Source of the DNA: Hyphomicrobium denitrificans 1NES1
Lineage (GTDB): Bacteria > Pseudomonadota > Alphaproteobacteria > Rhizobiales > Hyphomicrobiaceae
Direction: 5' to 3'
DNA length: 64,000 bases
Assembly: GCF_000230975.2 (NCBI RefSeq)
Contig: NC_021172.1
Span: 2,666,001 to 2,730,000, forward strand
A program made the translations under genes and the position numbers. Shown here piece by piece: positions 35,650 to 44,243 of the stretch. The notes under the pieces are model-generated. The model saw only the letters and a program-made list of their open reading frames with translations, was not told the origin of the DNA and ran no database searches. The number at the start of each line of letters is the position of its first letter. Position 1 is the first letter of the stretch.

Positions 35650-36825
35650 ATGAAACGTCTTGTCTGCTCGCTCGACGGCACTTGGAACGACGAGGATGGT
35701 CCGTGGCCGCAGACGAACGTCGCTAAACTTCATAATGCCATTCTGCCGAGAGACAAGAAGGGTGTTCGCCAGCTCGTCCGCTACATTGCGGGCATCGCGA
35801 CAACCGAGGACTTGCGCTTCTCGTTTCTCAGGGGCGCCGTGGGCCTTGAAGTCGGCACGAGGATCAAGCTCGCGTACCAGTTCCTCCGCGACATCTATGA
35901 GCCGGGTGATGAAATCTATCTTTTCGGATTTTCGCGCGGCGCCTATGAAGCACGCAGCCTCGCGAGCTTCGTGACGCTATTCGGCATTGCGCGGACAGAC
36001 GGCGATTTCTCTTTCGATGAAGCCTGGAAACTCTATCGCCAATCCGATCATAAACGCGACGTCGATACGCTGGCGCGGTTGAGCGCTGCCTGCCACTATC
36101 CTGTTCCTATTCGCTGCATCGGCGTGTGGGATACTGTCGGCAATATCGGAAATCCGTTCTCGGGTGCGGCGCGGATCAGCCGCCTGCTTGCGTTCCACGA
36201 CATGCGATTGCACGACACGATCGACGTGGCGCTTCACGCGTTATCGATCGACGAAACCCGCGGGCCGTTCCGGCCGACGTTGTTCACCCTTCCCGAAGGA
36301 GCGGCGCTCGCAGCGCATCAGCATGTCGAGCAGACATGGTTTGCAGGCACGCATGCGGACATCGGCGGCGGGTGGCCCGAGTGCGAGTTGTCAGACATCG
36401 CGCTTCTCTGGATGGCGGAGCGCGTTGCGGCCTTGACCGGCCTCGCGATCGATATTCGCAAATTGAAACGGTCCGCCGCCCCCAATCCGCTTGGTTTGCA
36501 GCACTATTCCGCAACGGGCTGGGTCTATGCGGTCTCGCGGCTGGTGCCATTCATCCGTCTGATAGAGCAGAATCCCGACGCCCTCTCGAAGAGCCGCCGC
36601 CGATGGTTCCGGACTTGGCGAACAGGCAAACTCGATCGGGAATTGATTTCGCTCAACGAGACGATACACGAGAGTGCTTTGGTGCGGTTCGGCCAGACGG
36701 TCCGCGAGGCGCGCGGCCGATCCGTGCAAGACATTCTTTACCAGCCGGGGAGTCTTTCTGCCGTCGTCTCGCCGTCGGCGGGCGATGTGACGGAATCGGA
36801 GAATTCTGCTGCCGAAGTGGCGTGA
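35650..36825 (+). CDS. DUF2235 family alpha/beta hydrolase
   Basis: A 391-residue DUF2235 protein. It starts KRLVCSLDGTWNDEDG, the family signature, and has the nucleophile motif GFSRGAYEARSLASF, a possible acid in GVWDTVGNIGNPF and a His in AGTHADIGGGW. The fold is shared with Tle1-type phospholipase effectors of type VI secretion, but free-standing DUF2235 genes also occur; no VgrG, PAAR or immunity gene is seen here, so an effector role is not supported. ATG 35650 follows GGGGAGGC. The function in this organism is unknown. Confidence 0.85.
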   Translation: MKRLVCSLDGTWNDEDGPWPQTNVAKLHNAILPRDKKGVRQLVRYIAGIATTEDLRFSFLRGAVGLEVGTRIKLAYQFLRDIYEPGDEIYLFGFSRGAYEARSLASFVTLFGIARTDGDFSFDEAWKLYRQSDHKRDVDTLARLSAACHYPVPIRCIGVWDTVGNIGNPFSGAARISRLLAFHDMRLHDTIDVALHALSIDETRGPFRPTLFTLPEGAALAAHQHVEQTWFAGTHADIGGGWPECELSDIALLWMAERVAALTGLAIDIRKLKRSAAPNPLGLQHYSATGWVYAVSRLVPFIRLIEQNPDALSKSRRRWFRTWRTGKLDRELISLNETIHESALVRFGQTVREARGRSVQDILYQPGSLSAVVSPSAGDVTESENSAAEVA

Positions 36826-36981
36826 TGTCTGCGGGTGCATCGGCCCCTGCGAGCTCTCTGATTGGAGCGATGCATCGCCGCAGTTGTTCGTCGGCAAGCG
36901 CGTGCCACATGATGGTCTGCCGCGAGTTCATCATCTGCTCGCGCTGCCCACCAGATCCTTCCAATTATCAAGGCTTCTCAT

Positions 36982-38046
36982 ATGACATCGCTCTTCGACC
37001 CGCTTCGCGCCGGTGCCTTTACGTTGAAAAATCGCGTTGTCCTTGCGCCGCTGACGCGCTGCCGCTCGAGCGCTGGACGCGTCCCAAACGACTTGATGCG
37101 GGAATACTACGTTCAGCGTGCCTCGGCGGGGCTGATCCTTTCAGAGGCGACCTCCGTTTCTGCGATGGGCGTCGGTTATCCGGATACGCCCGGTATCTGG
37201 TCGGAAGAACAAGTCGCCGCCTGGAAGCGCATCACCGGCGCCGTGCATGCGGCGGGTGCCACCATGCTTCTGCAGCTTTGGCATGTCGGGCGCGTCTCGC
37301 ATCCCGATTATCTCGGAGGCGCACTGCCGGTAGCTCCAAGTGCCCTTGCTCCGAAGGGTCACGTCAGCCTGCTGCGCCCCATGCGCGACTACGTCGTGCC
37401 GCGGGCGCTTGAGCTTAGTGAAATTCCCGGCATCGTCGCGGAATACCGGCGCGGCGCCGAAAACGCCAAGCGCGCGGGTTTCGACGGCGTCGAGGTTCAC
37501 GGCGCCAACGGCTACCTTCTCGATCAGTTCCTGCAGGACAGCGCCAATCTCCGCACCGACGCTTATGGCGGGTCGATCGAAAATCGCGCGCGGCTGATGC
37601 TGGAAGTCATCGATGCCTGCATCGACGTGTGGGGTGCGGATCGCGTCGGGCTGCATCTGGCACCGCGCGGGGATGCGCACACGATGGGCGACAGCAATCC
37701 GCTCGCGACGTTCGGTTACGTCGCGGAACAAATGCGCCGACGCGAGATCGCGTTTCTTTGCGCGCGCGAACACGAGGGAGCGGACTCGATCGGCCCGCAA
37801 CTCAAGAAGATTTTCGGCGGAGTTCTGATCGCCAACGAAAAGTTCACGAAAGAGACGGCGGAGGCCGCCATAAATTGCGGCCGTGCGGATGCCGTCGCGT
37901 TCGGGCAGCTTTTCATCGCGAATCCCGACCTGCCCGAGCGCTTCGAGCTCAACGAGCCTCTCAATACGCCGGACTCAAGCACGTTCTACGCACAAGGCCC
38001 AAACGGATATACCGACTATCCGTTCCTGGAGCGGGTGGAGACCTGA
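36982..38046 (+). CDS. Old Yellow Enzyme family alkene reductase
   Basis: A 354-residue FMN flavoprotein with a TIM-barrel fold. It starts SLFDPLRAGAFTLKNRVVLAPLTRCR, with QLWHVGRVSHP, then EVHGANGYLLDQFLQD and DAYGGSIENRARLMLEV, and ends with LFIANPDLPERF. It reduces activated C=C bonds with NAD(P)H; many members handle N-ethylmaleimide, enones or nitro compounds. The physiological substrate is unknown. Starts 157 bases after DUF2235. Confidence 0.93.
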   Translation: MTSLFDPLRAGAFTLKNRVVLAPLTRCRSSAGRVPNDLMREYYVQRASAGLILSEATSVSAMGVGYPDTPGIWSEEQVAAWKRITGAVHAAGATMLLQLWHVGRVSHPDYLGGALPVAPSALAPKGHVSLLRPMRDYVVPRALELSEIPGIVAEYRRGAENAKRAGFDGVEVHGANGYLLDQFLQDSANLRTDAYGGSIENRARLMLEVIDACIDVWGADRVGLHLAPRGDAHTMGDSNPLATFGYVAEQMRRREIAFLCAREHEGADSIGPQLKKIFGGVLIANEKFTKETAEAAINCGRADAVAFGQLFIANPDLPERFELNEPLNTPDSSTFYAQGPNGYTDYPFLERVET

Positions 38047-38094
38047 GCCCGGTCGATCCGGCGGCGAAATCGATGTCGGAATGCGGCGGAGTTT

Positions 38095-39318
38095 TCAACG
38101 CTCCGCCGTGCTGCGCCGCTCGAAAACGCTATCAAAAGCCGCGGCGAATTCCTGCGCGCCCGGCCTCGCGATGGCCTGCGACATACGACGATCCAACTCG
38201 ACCTGCAACTCCGCCGCGGTCAGGCCGGCGACCATCTTGTTCACGTAGTAAGCGCGCCGCGCAAAGAAGTTCGGTGTCGGCGCCGACGAGCCCGGCTCCT
38301 CCATCATCTCGAGGCCCGTCATTGGACCCGCTAGATTCATCAATTCGAGTTCGGCTCCCGAGAGCGATCGCCTGCCTTGCTTCTCGGCGGTATCTTTCAG
38401 CGTCCTGAGCTTCATCGCCTGCAGCATTGGACCGATGTCGGCATCGATATTCAGCGTGTGAATTCCCATGCCTTTGTCGGTCTTCGCGTAACGTTGCTGA
38501 ACATCCCATTCGAACGGCAAGCGTTTGACGTTCGCATACATGCGCTTCAGCACTGTCAGCTTATGCTTCAGCGCTGCCGTTCGTGCCGGCGAATTCTCGG
38601 GATCGCGCAATTTCCTGTTCAGAAGCAAGATGAATGTGCCGCCGCTGCGCGCCAGCTCGTTGATCGAATTCGCGTCGAGAAGCTGGGCGTAGCCAAGCGC
38701 ACTCGATATCGCGCGCCCGGTTTTCTTGACCGGGTGAATGCCGGCCTGCATGTCGTAAGTACCGTTGCCGCCCGTCTCCAGCGCGTAGACGCGAACGACC
38801 TGTTCCTTGGACAAGCCCAACGCATTCGCCTCTTCGGCGTAGCGCAGCTTGAACTCCCGCTCGCTGACGCGTTCGGGCGTAAAGCCGTAGACGCGCTTGG
38901 CTGCATCGAGATAGTCGGAGACAGTTGCAAGCTCCCGTGTTTTTGCGGGCTCCGTCGTCTTCTGCTGCTCGACAAAATTATAATACTTTTTCGCGAGCGC
39001 AGCGGAAAGTGCCGGTCCCTTGTACCGTGGAGGGAAGCTCATAACGTAATCACTGCGATCGAAGGGTATCTTGGCGGCGCGTTTCCTGCGCCGAACTTGC
39101 CGCTTCGACTCGACGGCATCCCAGTAGGCGTCCGTCTGATCATTGAATGCGTTGCGCGCGTCTTTCCACGCACGGAACTCGTCGAGTTCGGAATCGGATA
39201 GGGCGGCGAGAAAATCGATTGTCGATGCCGCGCCTGCTGGCCTGATGCTAGCGGAGAGCAACAAGGCTCCGGCGACCACCGAGAGGGCCAGCGCACGGAG
39301 CGCCCAGGTCATACTCAT
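38095..39318 (-). CDS. Exported lytic-transglycosylase-like protein
   Basis: A 407-residue protein with a signal peptide (MSMTWALRALALSVVAGALL, cut after AGAA). A central region (about residues 180-240) resembles the lysozyme-like fold of lytic transglycosylases: VRVYALETGGNGTYDMQAG has a candidate catalytic Glu, and SSALGYAQLLDANSI looks like the following Gly-x-Gln-hydrophobic element. The N-terminal part contains a charged segment KRQVRRRKRAAKIPF. I do not know a characterised close relative; the enzymatic call is by motif likeness only. It could act on peptidoglycan in the periplasm. It converges with the Old Yellow Enzyme gene and is divergent from the NUDIX gene. Confidence 0.7.
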   Translation of the reverse strand: MSMTWALRALALSVVAGALLLSASIRPAGAASTIDFLAALSDSELDEFRAWKDARNAFNDQTDAYWDAVESKRQVRRRKRAAKIPFDRSDYVMSFPPRYKGPALSAALAKKYYNFVEQQKTTEPAKTRELATVSDYLDAAKRVYGFTPERVSEREFKLRYAEEANALGLSKEQVVRVYALETGGNGTYDMQAGIHPVKKTGRAISSALGYAQLLDANSINELARSGGTFILLLNRKLRDPENSPARTAALKHKLTVLKRMYANVKRLPFEWDVQQRYAKTDKGMGIHTLNIDADIGPMLQAMKLRTLKDTAEKQGRRSLSGAELELMNLAGPMTGLEMMEEPGSSAPTPNFFARRAYYVNKMVAGLTAAELQVELDRRMSQAIARPGAQEFAAAFDSVFERRSTAER

Positions 39319-39446
39319 AGTTGCCACGCGATTCCAATTTTCCTGACAGTCGGGCTTCGGTTTGCGGTACGGTCTCAAGGTATCGTGATTCAGCGGTAAT
39401 CGGCCACCCTGCCGGATCGCGCCAGACATATGGTTATAATTGTAAA

Positions 39447-40103
39447 ATGCCCTCTCTTTCCGCCTCGAATGTGACGACAACTGGCCTGGATGCCGAACTT
39501 TTCGAGAAGCTGGCCCGTTCGCGGCTGCTTCAGGACCCGCCGATCCCGGACGGAACGCAATCTTCTGGCGATGACGAACTCAATCCGGATGCGGGAAGAC
39601 ATGCCACGAATCTTTGCCCTGCGGCGGTGTTGATTCCGATCGTCTCGCGCGCGCCGCTCAGCATCGTTCTGACCGAGCGGACCAAGCATCTTCCGGCCCA
39701 TGCCGGTCAGATCGCCTTCCCCGGCGGTAAAGTCGAAGCCCACGACATGACCCCACTGGCCACTGCTCTCAGAGAAGCGCGCGAAGAAATCGCGCTCGAC
39801 GATACTTTCATTGAACCTCTCGGCTATCTTCCGACGTATCGAACCGGCACGGGGTTCATCATAACGCCGGCCGTTGCGCTCGTGCGTCCGGGGTTCAAGC
39901 TTGTTGCCGATCCCGCCGAAGTCGCCGACATCTTCGAAGTGCCGCTTCAATTTCTGATGGATGAAGCCAACCATAGAATCGACAGCCGGAACTGGCGTGG
40001 CAACGAGCGGCGCTTCTATGCCATGCCCTATGGCGAACGCTATATCTGGGGTGCCACCGCCGGAATCATCCGGGCGCTCTATCGGAGATTGTTCAGCGCA
40101 TGA
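39447..40103 (+). CDS. NUDIX hydrolase, CoA pyrophosphatase type
   Basis: A 218-residue NUDIX enzyme. The CoA-pyrophosphatase signature TKHLPAHAGQIAFPGGKVE precedes the NUDIX box (GGKVE, then REAREEIAL), giving the metal-binding glutamates. Likely substrate is CoA or acyl-CoA, cut to 3',5'-ADP and phosphopantetheine, as in NudL. It overlaps the next gene by four bases (ATGA), and cca follows, a cluster I recall from many Hyphomicrobiales. The ATG at 39447 gives the best N-terminus. Confidence 0.92.
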   Translation: MPSLSASNVTTTGLDAELFEKLARSRLLQDPPIPDGTQSSGDDELNPDAGRHATNLCPAAVLIPIVSRAPLSIVLTERTKHLPAHAGQIAFPGGKVEAHDMTPLATALREAREEIALDDTFIEPLGYLPTYRTGTGFIITPAVALVRPGFKLVADPAEVADIFEVPLQFLMDEANHRIDSRNWRGNERRFYAMPYGERYIWGATAGIIRALYRRLFSA

Positions 40104-40396
40104 TCCGCATCGTCATAGAAAACGTCTTTTTCTTCCTGCTGCCGACCCTCTTCTACATCGCTTGGGTTGCGTTCAGGGACGACGAATGGTCAGGACTTGC
40201 CGGGATCATCCGCGAGGCCCCGTTACTGCGCCTCTTTATCGCCGGGGCAGCCCTGATGCTGACAACCCTCATCGCGTTTTCATCGCGGACCTATAATGCG
40301 CCGCATGACGTCTACGTCCCGCAATCGATGCAAGACGGCAAACTTGAACCGGGCCGCACGATCCGCGCCACAGAACCGGAGCCCGAGAAACCTTAA
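40100..40396 (+). CDS. DUF6111 family small membrane protein
   Basis: A 98-residue protein with two membrane helices (about 5-24, VIENVFFFLLPTLFYIAWV, and 44-62, LFIAGAALMLTTLIAF) and a polar C-terminal tail containing YVPQSMQDGKLEPGR. It matches the DUF6111 family found between a NUDIX gene and cca in alphaproteobacteria. It overlaps the NUDIX stop by four bases and ends five bases before cca. Function unknown. Confidence 0.85.
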   Translation: MIRIVIENVFFFLLPTLFYIAWVAFRDDEWSGLAGIIREAPLLRLFIAGAALMLTTLIAFSSRTYNAPHDVYVPQSMQDGKLEPGRTIRATEPEPEKP

Positions 40397-40400
40397 GCTC

Positions 40401-41657
40401 ATGTCCCAGATCACCGCCAGAGGTCCGCGCATCACCGCCGAGTGGCTTAATGCGAAACCCCTTCGCAAAGTCTTCGCTGCATTCGAAACCGCACATATCG
40501 ACGTTTGCGTCGTCGGCGGCGCAATTCGAAATTCGCTGATCGATCGCCCTGTCACCGATGTCGATCTCGCAACACCTGCCGCCCCCGAAACCATCATTCG
40601 ACTTGCGAAAGACGCCGGTCTCGACGCGCATCCTACAGGTATCGAACACGGCACGGTCACGCTTGTTTCGGATGGTGTCGGCTTCGAAGTTACGACGCTT
40701 CGGCGCGATATCGAAACCGATGGACGCCATGCGACGGTCGCGTTCACCCAATCGTGGGAAGATGACGCCAAGCGCCGCGATTTCACGATCAACGCGCTTT
40801 ATTGCGATGCCGATGGAATGATCTACGATCCGATCGGCGGCCTCGACGATCTTCGCCGCCGCCGCGTGCGATTCATCGGAGATGCGGAAGCCCGGATTCG
40901 GGAAGATTACCTGCGCATCCTTCGCTTTTTTCGCTTCAGCGCCCAGTACGGCAAAGGCCAGCTCGATGCGGTCGGCCTGGCGGCTGCGATCGCGCTGAAA
41001 CAGGGCCTGACTCAGCTCGCAGCCGAACGTATTCGCGCCGAATTCCTGAAGTTGCTTGCGGCACCTTTTGCCGCCGAGGTCGTTCTGACGATGCACGAGA
41101 GCGGCATCCTGAAACTCATCCTTCCCGGCATGACCGATCCGGGGCGGCTGGCGCGCCTACAGGCGATCGAGGCGAACCTCGGCCAGCCTCCGGATGTGAT
41201 CTGCGGGCTTGCGGCACTCGCCGTTTCCAATCCGGCAAAAGTGGACGCGCTTGCACAACGGCTTCGTCTTTCGAACGCCGAAGCAGCCGCACTCAAAACG
41301 GCCGCTATCGTTAATCCGGACATCGATCCGGCACAGCCCGACACCGCTGCCCGCGCCGTTCTCTACCATCTTGGTCCGGAGGCCTTTCGGCGAGCCGTCT
41401 ACGTCTCGTGGGCGCGGTCGGGAGCCGCCGCGACCGATCCCGCCTGGCGCAGGCGAGCGCTTCTGGCGGACCGCTGGAGCCCGCCAAAGATGCCGTTCGG
41501 CGGGAGCGATGTCCTTGCCCTCGGCGTACCTCCGGGACCGGCTGTCGGCGATGTCCTCAAGGCCTTCGAAACGTGGTGGGTGGCGAGCGATTTTATCCCC
41601 GATCGCTCGGAGCAGGCGGCAAAGCTCAAAGCTCTTGCGGCAAGCGCCGTTCATTAA
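40401..41657 (+). CDS. cca: CCA tRNA nucleotidyltransferase
   Basis: A 418-residue class II nucleotidyltransferase. The catalytic region contains VVGGAIRNSLIDRPVTDVDLAT with the metal-binding Asp pair, followed by the template motif region RRDFTINALYCD and IGDAEARIREDYLRILRFFRF. It adds or repairs the CCA end of tRNAs; it may instead be a poly(A) polymerase-type relative, but in alphaproteobacteria this gene is the CCA enzyme. Third gene of NUDIX-DUF6111-cca. Its stop codon is part of a CtrA-type site. Confidence 0.93.
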   Translation: MSQITARGPRITAEWLNAKPLRKVFAAFETAHIDVCVVGGAIRNSLIDRPVTDVDLATPAAPETIIRLAKDAGLDAHPTGIEHGTVTLVSDGVGFEVTTLRRDIETDGRHATVAFTQSWEDDAKRRDFTINALYCDADGMIYDPIGGLDDLRRRRVRFIGDAEARIREDYLRILRFFRFSAQYGKGQLDAVGLAAAIALKQGLTQLAAERIRAEFLKLLAAPFAAEVVLTMHESGILKLILPGMTDPGRLARLQAIEANLGQPPDVICGLAALAVSNPAKVDALAQRLRLSNAEAAALKTAAIVNPDIDPAQPDTAARAVLYHLGPEAFRRAVYVSWARSGAAATDPAWRRRALLADRWSPPKMPFGGSDVLALGVPPGPAVGDVLKAFETWWVASDFIPDRSEQAAKLKALAASAVH

Positions 41658-41668
41658 CAAAACATTAA
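41654..41668. promoter_or_regulatory. Perfect CtrA-type site TTAA-N7-TTAA
   Basis: The sequence TTAACAAAACATTAA is an exact match to the CtrA consensus and lies 60 bases before the ATG of the small membrane protein at 41728. The first TTAA includes the TAA stop of cca. In a genome with sciP, CtrA control of the 41728 gene is a reasonable inference; perfect matches in GC-rich DNA are uncommon by chance. Confidence 0.55.
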
Positions 41669-41727
41669 ATTTTACTTCAATCTGATCATAACCGCGTTTA
41701 TGGTGCCGGCCCGGGGTCTCTGTTGTA

Positions 41728-41982
41728 ATGCGTCGAGGGAATGCCCGGATGAATGATTTTCGTCGTGAACGCGCACGTTCGCTAAGATACGTTCAGATCG
41801 TTTTCGCCGTTCTCGCCCTTTTCAGCCTCACCGCTGCGCTTGCCGTTTCCACCAGGGGAACCGACTTGGGGCTGCCGGAGGCGTCGATCTACCCGATCTC
41901 ACTCGCCTTCCTGATGGTCGGGGTTGTCGATACGGCGTTGCTCTTTGTCTGGGAGCATATTTTCCAGCGTATCGAGTTCTGA
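41728..41982 (+). CDS. Small two-helix membrane protein behind a CtrA site
   Basis: An 84-residue protein with a basic N-terminus (RRERARSLR) and two membrane helices (about 22-42, VQIVFAVLALFSLTAALAV, and 57-76, ISLAFLMVGVVDTALLFVW) ending in HIFQRIEF. The ATG at 41728 and a second in-frame ATG at 41749 are possible starts. I do not recognise the family. The exact CtrA site upstream suggests cell-cycle-dependent expression, as seen for polar-growth and division genes in stalked and budding alphaproteobacteria. Confidence 0.65.
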   Translation: MRRGNARMNDFRRERARSLRYVQIVFAVLALFSLTAALAVSTRGTDLGLPEASIYPISLAFLMVGVVDTALLFVWEHIFQRIEF

Positions 41983-42058
41983 GGCCGTCGCTGCGACGAG
42001 TATCGCGTACCTCTTATTCGAAGCTGTCGCCACGGCTGTTGCGACGCGCCGCAGGCTG

Positions 42059-42076
42059 CCGTCATACGCGTGTAAC
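42059..42076 (+). promoter_or_regulatory. Possible Pho box upstream of plcP-btaAB
   Basis: CCGTCATACGCGTGTAAC resembles the PhoB site of rhizobia (two CTGTCAY heptamers separated by four bases), matching 11 of 14 specified positions, and lies 53 bases before the start codon of the phospholipase C-like gene. PhoB control of this operon would be expected from known PlcP/BtaAB regulation. The match is imperfect and needs experiment. Confidence 0.4.
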
Positions 42077-42128
42077 ATGAATCCGGTCCTTCGCTGAGCA
42101 TGAAGAGCTTGGCGATTGGGGGCCGAAC

Positions 42129-42941
42129 TTGAGCGCCGCGACCGCAACTGGGAACTTGAACTACCGCGCCGTGTTCATTTCCGATGTCCACCTCGGAATG
42201 CGCAATTCGCAAGCACCAGCGCTTCTCGATTTCCTCAAATACGTCGAGTGCGAGGCTCTCTATCTCGTCGGCGACATCGTCGACTTCTGGAAAGTCCGAC
42301 GCGGACCGCATTGGCCCCAGAGCCATAACGACGTTCTGCAGAAGCTTTTGCGCAAGGCGCGCAAGGGCACGCGCGTCGTTTTCATTCCCGGCAATCACGA
42401 TGATGGGTTGCGCGATTATACGGGAATGAACTTCGGCGGCGTGGAACTGCGGCGCGATGCCATCCACGAAGGCGCCAACGGCAAGCGCTATCTCGTTCTG
42501 CATGGCGACGAATTCGATGTGGTGGTGCGCTATGCGCGCTGGCTCGCATTCCTCGGCGACCGTTCTTACGATGCAGCGCTGGCGCTTAACGTGCCGTTGA
42601 ACTTCGCGCGCCGCATGCTCGGACTCGGACACTGGTCGCTTTCGGCGTTTTTGAAGCTTAAAGTCAAAAGCGCCGTCAACTACATCGGCGAATTCGAGGA
42701 CGCGCTCGCGGCCGAGGCGCGCCGACGCGAAGCGGAAGGTCTTATCTGCGGCCACATCCATCATGCGAACGAACGCATGATCGACGGCATCCATTATCTG
42801 AATTGCGGCGACTGGGTGGAAAGCTGCACCGCAATCGGCGAGCGCTTCGATGGCCATTTCGAAATCATCCGCTGGAGAGAGCAACTCGGCCAACGGGCCT
42901 CGCAAGCGACATCCGGCCGCTGGCTGATCGAAGCCGCATAA
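42129..42941 (+). CDS. Metallophosphoesterase, probable PlcP phospholipase C
   Basis: A 270-residue calcineurin-like phosphoesterase. All metal motifs are present: FISDVHLG near residue 18, GDIVDFW, PGNHDD, HGDEFD and GHIHHA. The family is commonly labelled UDP-2,3-diacylglucosamine diphosphatase, but rhizobial members such as S. meliloti PlcP are phospholipases C that turn phosphatidylcholine into diacylglycerol under phosphate starvation. The next two genes make DGTS from diacylglycerol, so a PlcP role is the better reading here. Start TTG at 42129. It precedes btaA by 47 bases. Confidence 0.8.
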   Translation: MSAATATGNLNYRAVFISDVHLGMRNSQAPALLDFLKYVECEALYLVGDIVDFWKVRRGPHWPQSHNDVLQKLLRKARKGTRVVFIPGNHDDGLRDYTGMNFGGVELRRDAIHEGANGKRYLVLHGDEFDVVVRYARWLAFLGDRSYDAALALNVPLNFARRMLGLGHWSLSAFLKLKVKSAVNYIGEFEDALAAEARRREAEGLICGHIHHANERMIDGIHYLNCGDWVESCTAIGERFDGHFEIIRWREQLGQRASQATSGRWLIEAA

Positions 42942-42988
42942 AGCCCTTAAGCGCCGCACCCAAAAGTGGCGATGAATGGAGATCGGGA

Positions 42989-44233
42989 GTGAACGTATCC
43001 GCAAAAGTCTTCGAGCCGACCAGCATCGACCTGCTAAGCGAGGCGGTGCATCAGAACCGTGCGCTGAGCACAGCCGGCTTGCTTGAACGAACCTTCACGT
43101 TTGCCTTCCGCTCGATGGTCTATCCGCAAATCTGGGAAGACCCGCGCGCGGACATGGAAGCGCTCGAACTCGCGCCGCAAAGCCGCGTCATGACGATCGC
43201 ATCCGGCGGCTGCAACGTGATGAGCTACCTTACCGGCAACCCGGCGCGCATCATTGCTGTCGACCTCAACGAAACGCATGTCGCGCTTTTGAAGCTGAAG
43301 CTCGCAGCAGCGCAGCACCTTCCGAACCATGCCACGTTCTATCGCTTTTTCGGCTCCGCCGCCGATCGCCGCAACGTGCATCTCTATCGCGATCTCATCT
43401 CGCCGCATCTCGATGCCGAGACGCGGGCCTATTGGGAGGGCCGGGATTTCACCGGGCGACGGCGTATCTCGCGTTTTGCGCGCAATTTCTACCGCTATGG
43501 GCTACTCGGCCGCTTTATCACGAGCGGACATGTCATGGCTCGCGTTCTCGGAGCCGACCCGAAGCGAATTCTCGATGCGCAAACGGTCGAGGAGCAACGC
43601 CAGATTTTCGACCGTGAGATCGCGCCGGCGTTCGACCATCCGTTGTTGCGCTGGATCACGTCCAATCGCGCGTCGCTGTTCGGGCTCGGCATTCCGCCCG
43701 TTCAGTACGATGCCTTATCGCACGGCGGCGCGCGGCCCATGTCCGCCGTTTTGAAGGAGCGCGCGGAGCGTCTCGCGACGGGTTTCGATCTCAAAGATAA
43801 TTATTTCGCCTGGCAGGCGTTTGGCCGCTGCTACGCGCCGCAAGGACAAGGCCCGTGTCCGCCTTATCTCGAAAAAGCGAACTTTCTGGCGGTCAAGACG
43901 CGAACCAACCGCGTGACGGTCGTGCACGACAACATGGTTCGCTTTTTGGCGAACGAACCGGCCGAAAGTCTCGATCGCTACGCGCTGCTCGACGCGCAGG
44001 ACTGGATGGACGATACCGCTCTCAACGCATTGTGGCGCGAGATCACGCGCACGGCACGCCCAGGAGCGCGCGTTATCTTTCGCACTGCGGGCGAAAGCAG
44101 CATCTTGCCGGGACGCGTTTCGCGCGCGCTGCTCGATCGGTGGACTTACGATGCCGTCCGCTCCGCTGAGATCCACGCGAAGGATCGTTCGGCAATCTAC
44201 GGCGGTTTCCACCTCTATCTGAAACGCGATTAA
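42989..44233 (+). CDS. btaA: BtaA, SAM:diacylglycerol 3-amino-3-carboxypropyl transferase
   Basis: A 414-residue DUF3419 protein that moves the aminocarboxypropyl group of SAM to diacylglycerol, giving diacylglycerylhomoserine, the first step to the betaine lipid DGTS. Typical segments are SMVYPQIWEDPRADMEAL, TIASGGCNVMSYLTG followed by AVDLNETHVALL (SAM site), NYFAWQAFGRCY and IFRTAGESS. The start is GTG 42989 preceded by GGAG. It is followed by btaB after 10 bases; together with the upstream phospholipase C-like gene this makes a three-gene route from phospholipid to DGTS. Confidence 0.92.
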   Translation: MNVSAKVFEPTSIDLLSEAVHQNRALSTAGLLERTFTFAFRSMVYPQIWEDPRADMEALELAPQSRVMTIASGGCNVMSYLTGNPARIIAVDLNETHVALLKLKLAAAQHLPNHATFYRFFGSAADRRNVHLYRDLISPHLDAETRAYWEGRDFTGRRRISRFARNFYRYGLLGRFITSGHVMARVLGADPKRILDAQTVEEQRQIFDREIAPAFDHPLLRWITSNRASLFGLGIPPVQYDALSHGGARPMSAVLKERAERLATGFDLKDNYFAWQAFGRCYAPQGQGPCPPYLEKANFLAVKTRTNRVTVVHDNMVRFLANEPAESLDRYALLDAQDWMDDTALNALWREITRTARPGARVIFRTAGESSILPGRVSRALLDRWTYDAVRSAEIHAKDRSAIYGGFHLYLKRD

Positions 44234-44243
44234 CGGAGCGCCG

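Noticed and set aside
42129..42941. LpxH-type UDP-2,3-diacylglucosamine diphosphatase
   Set aside because: Shares metal motifs, but genomic context with btaA-btaB favours a phospholipase C role; not excluded by sequence.
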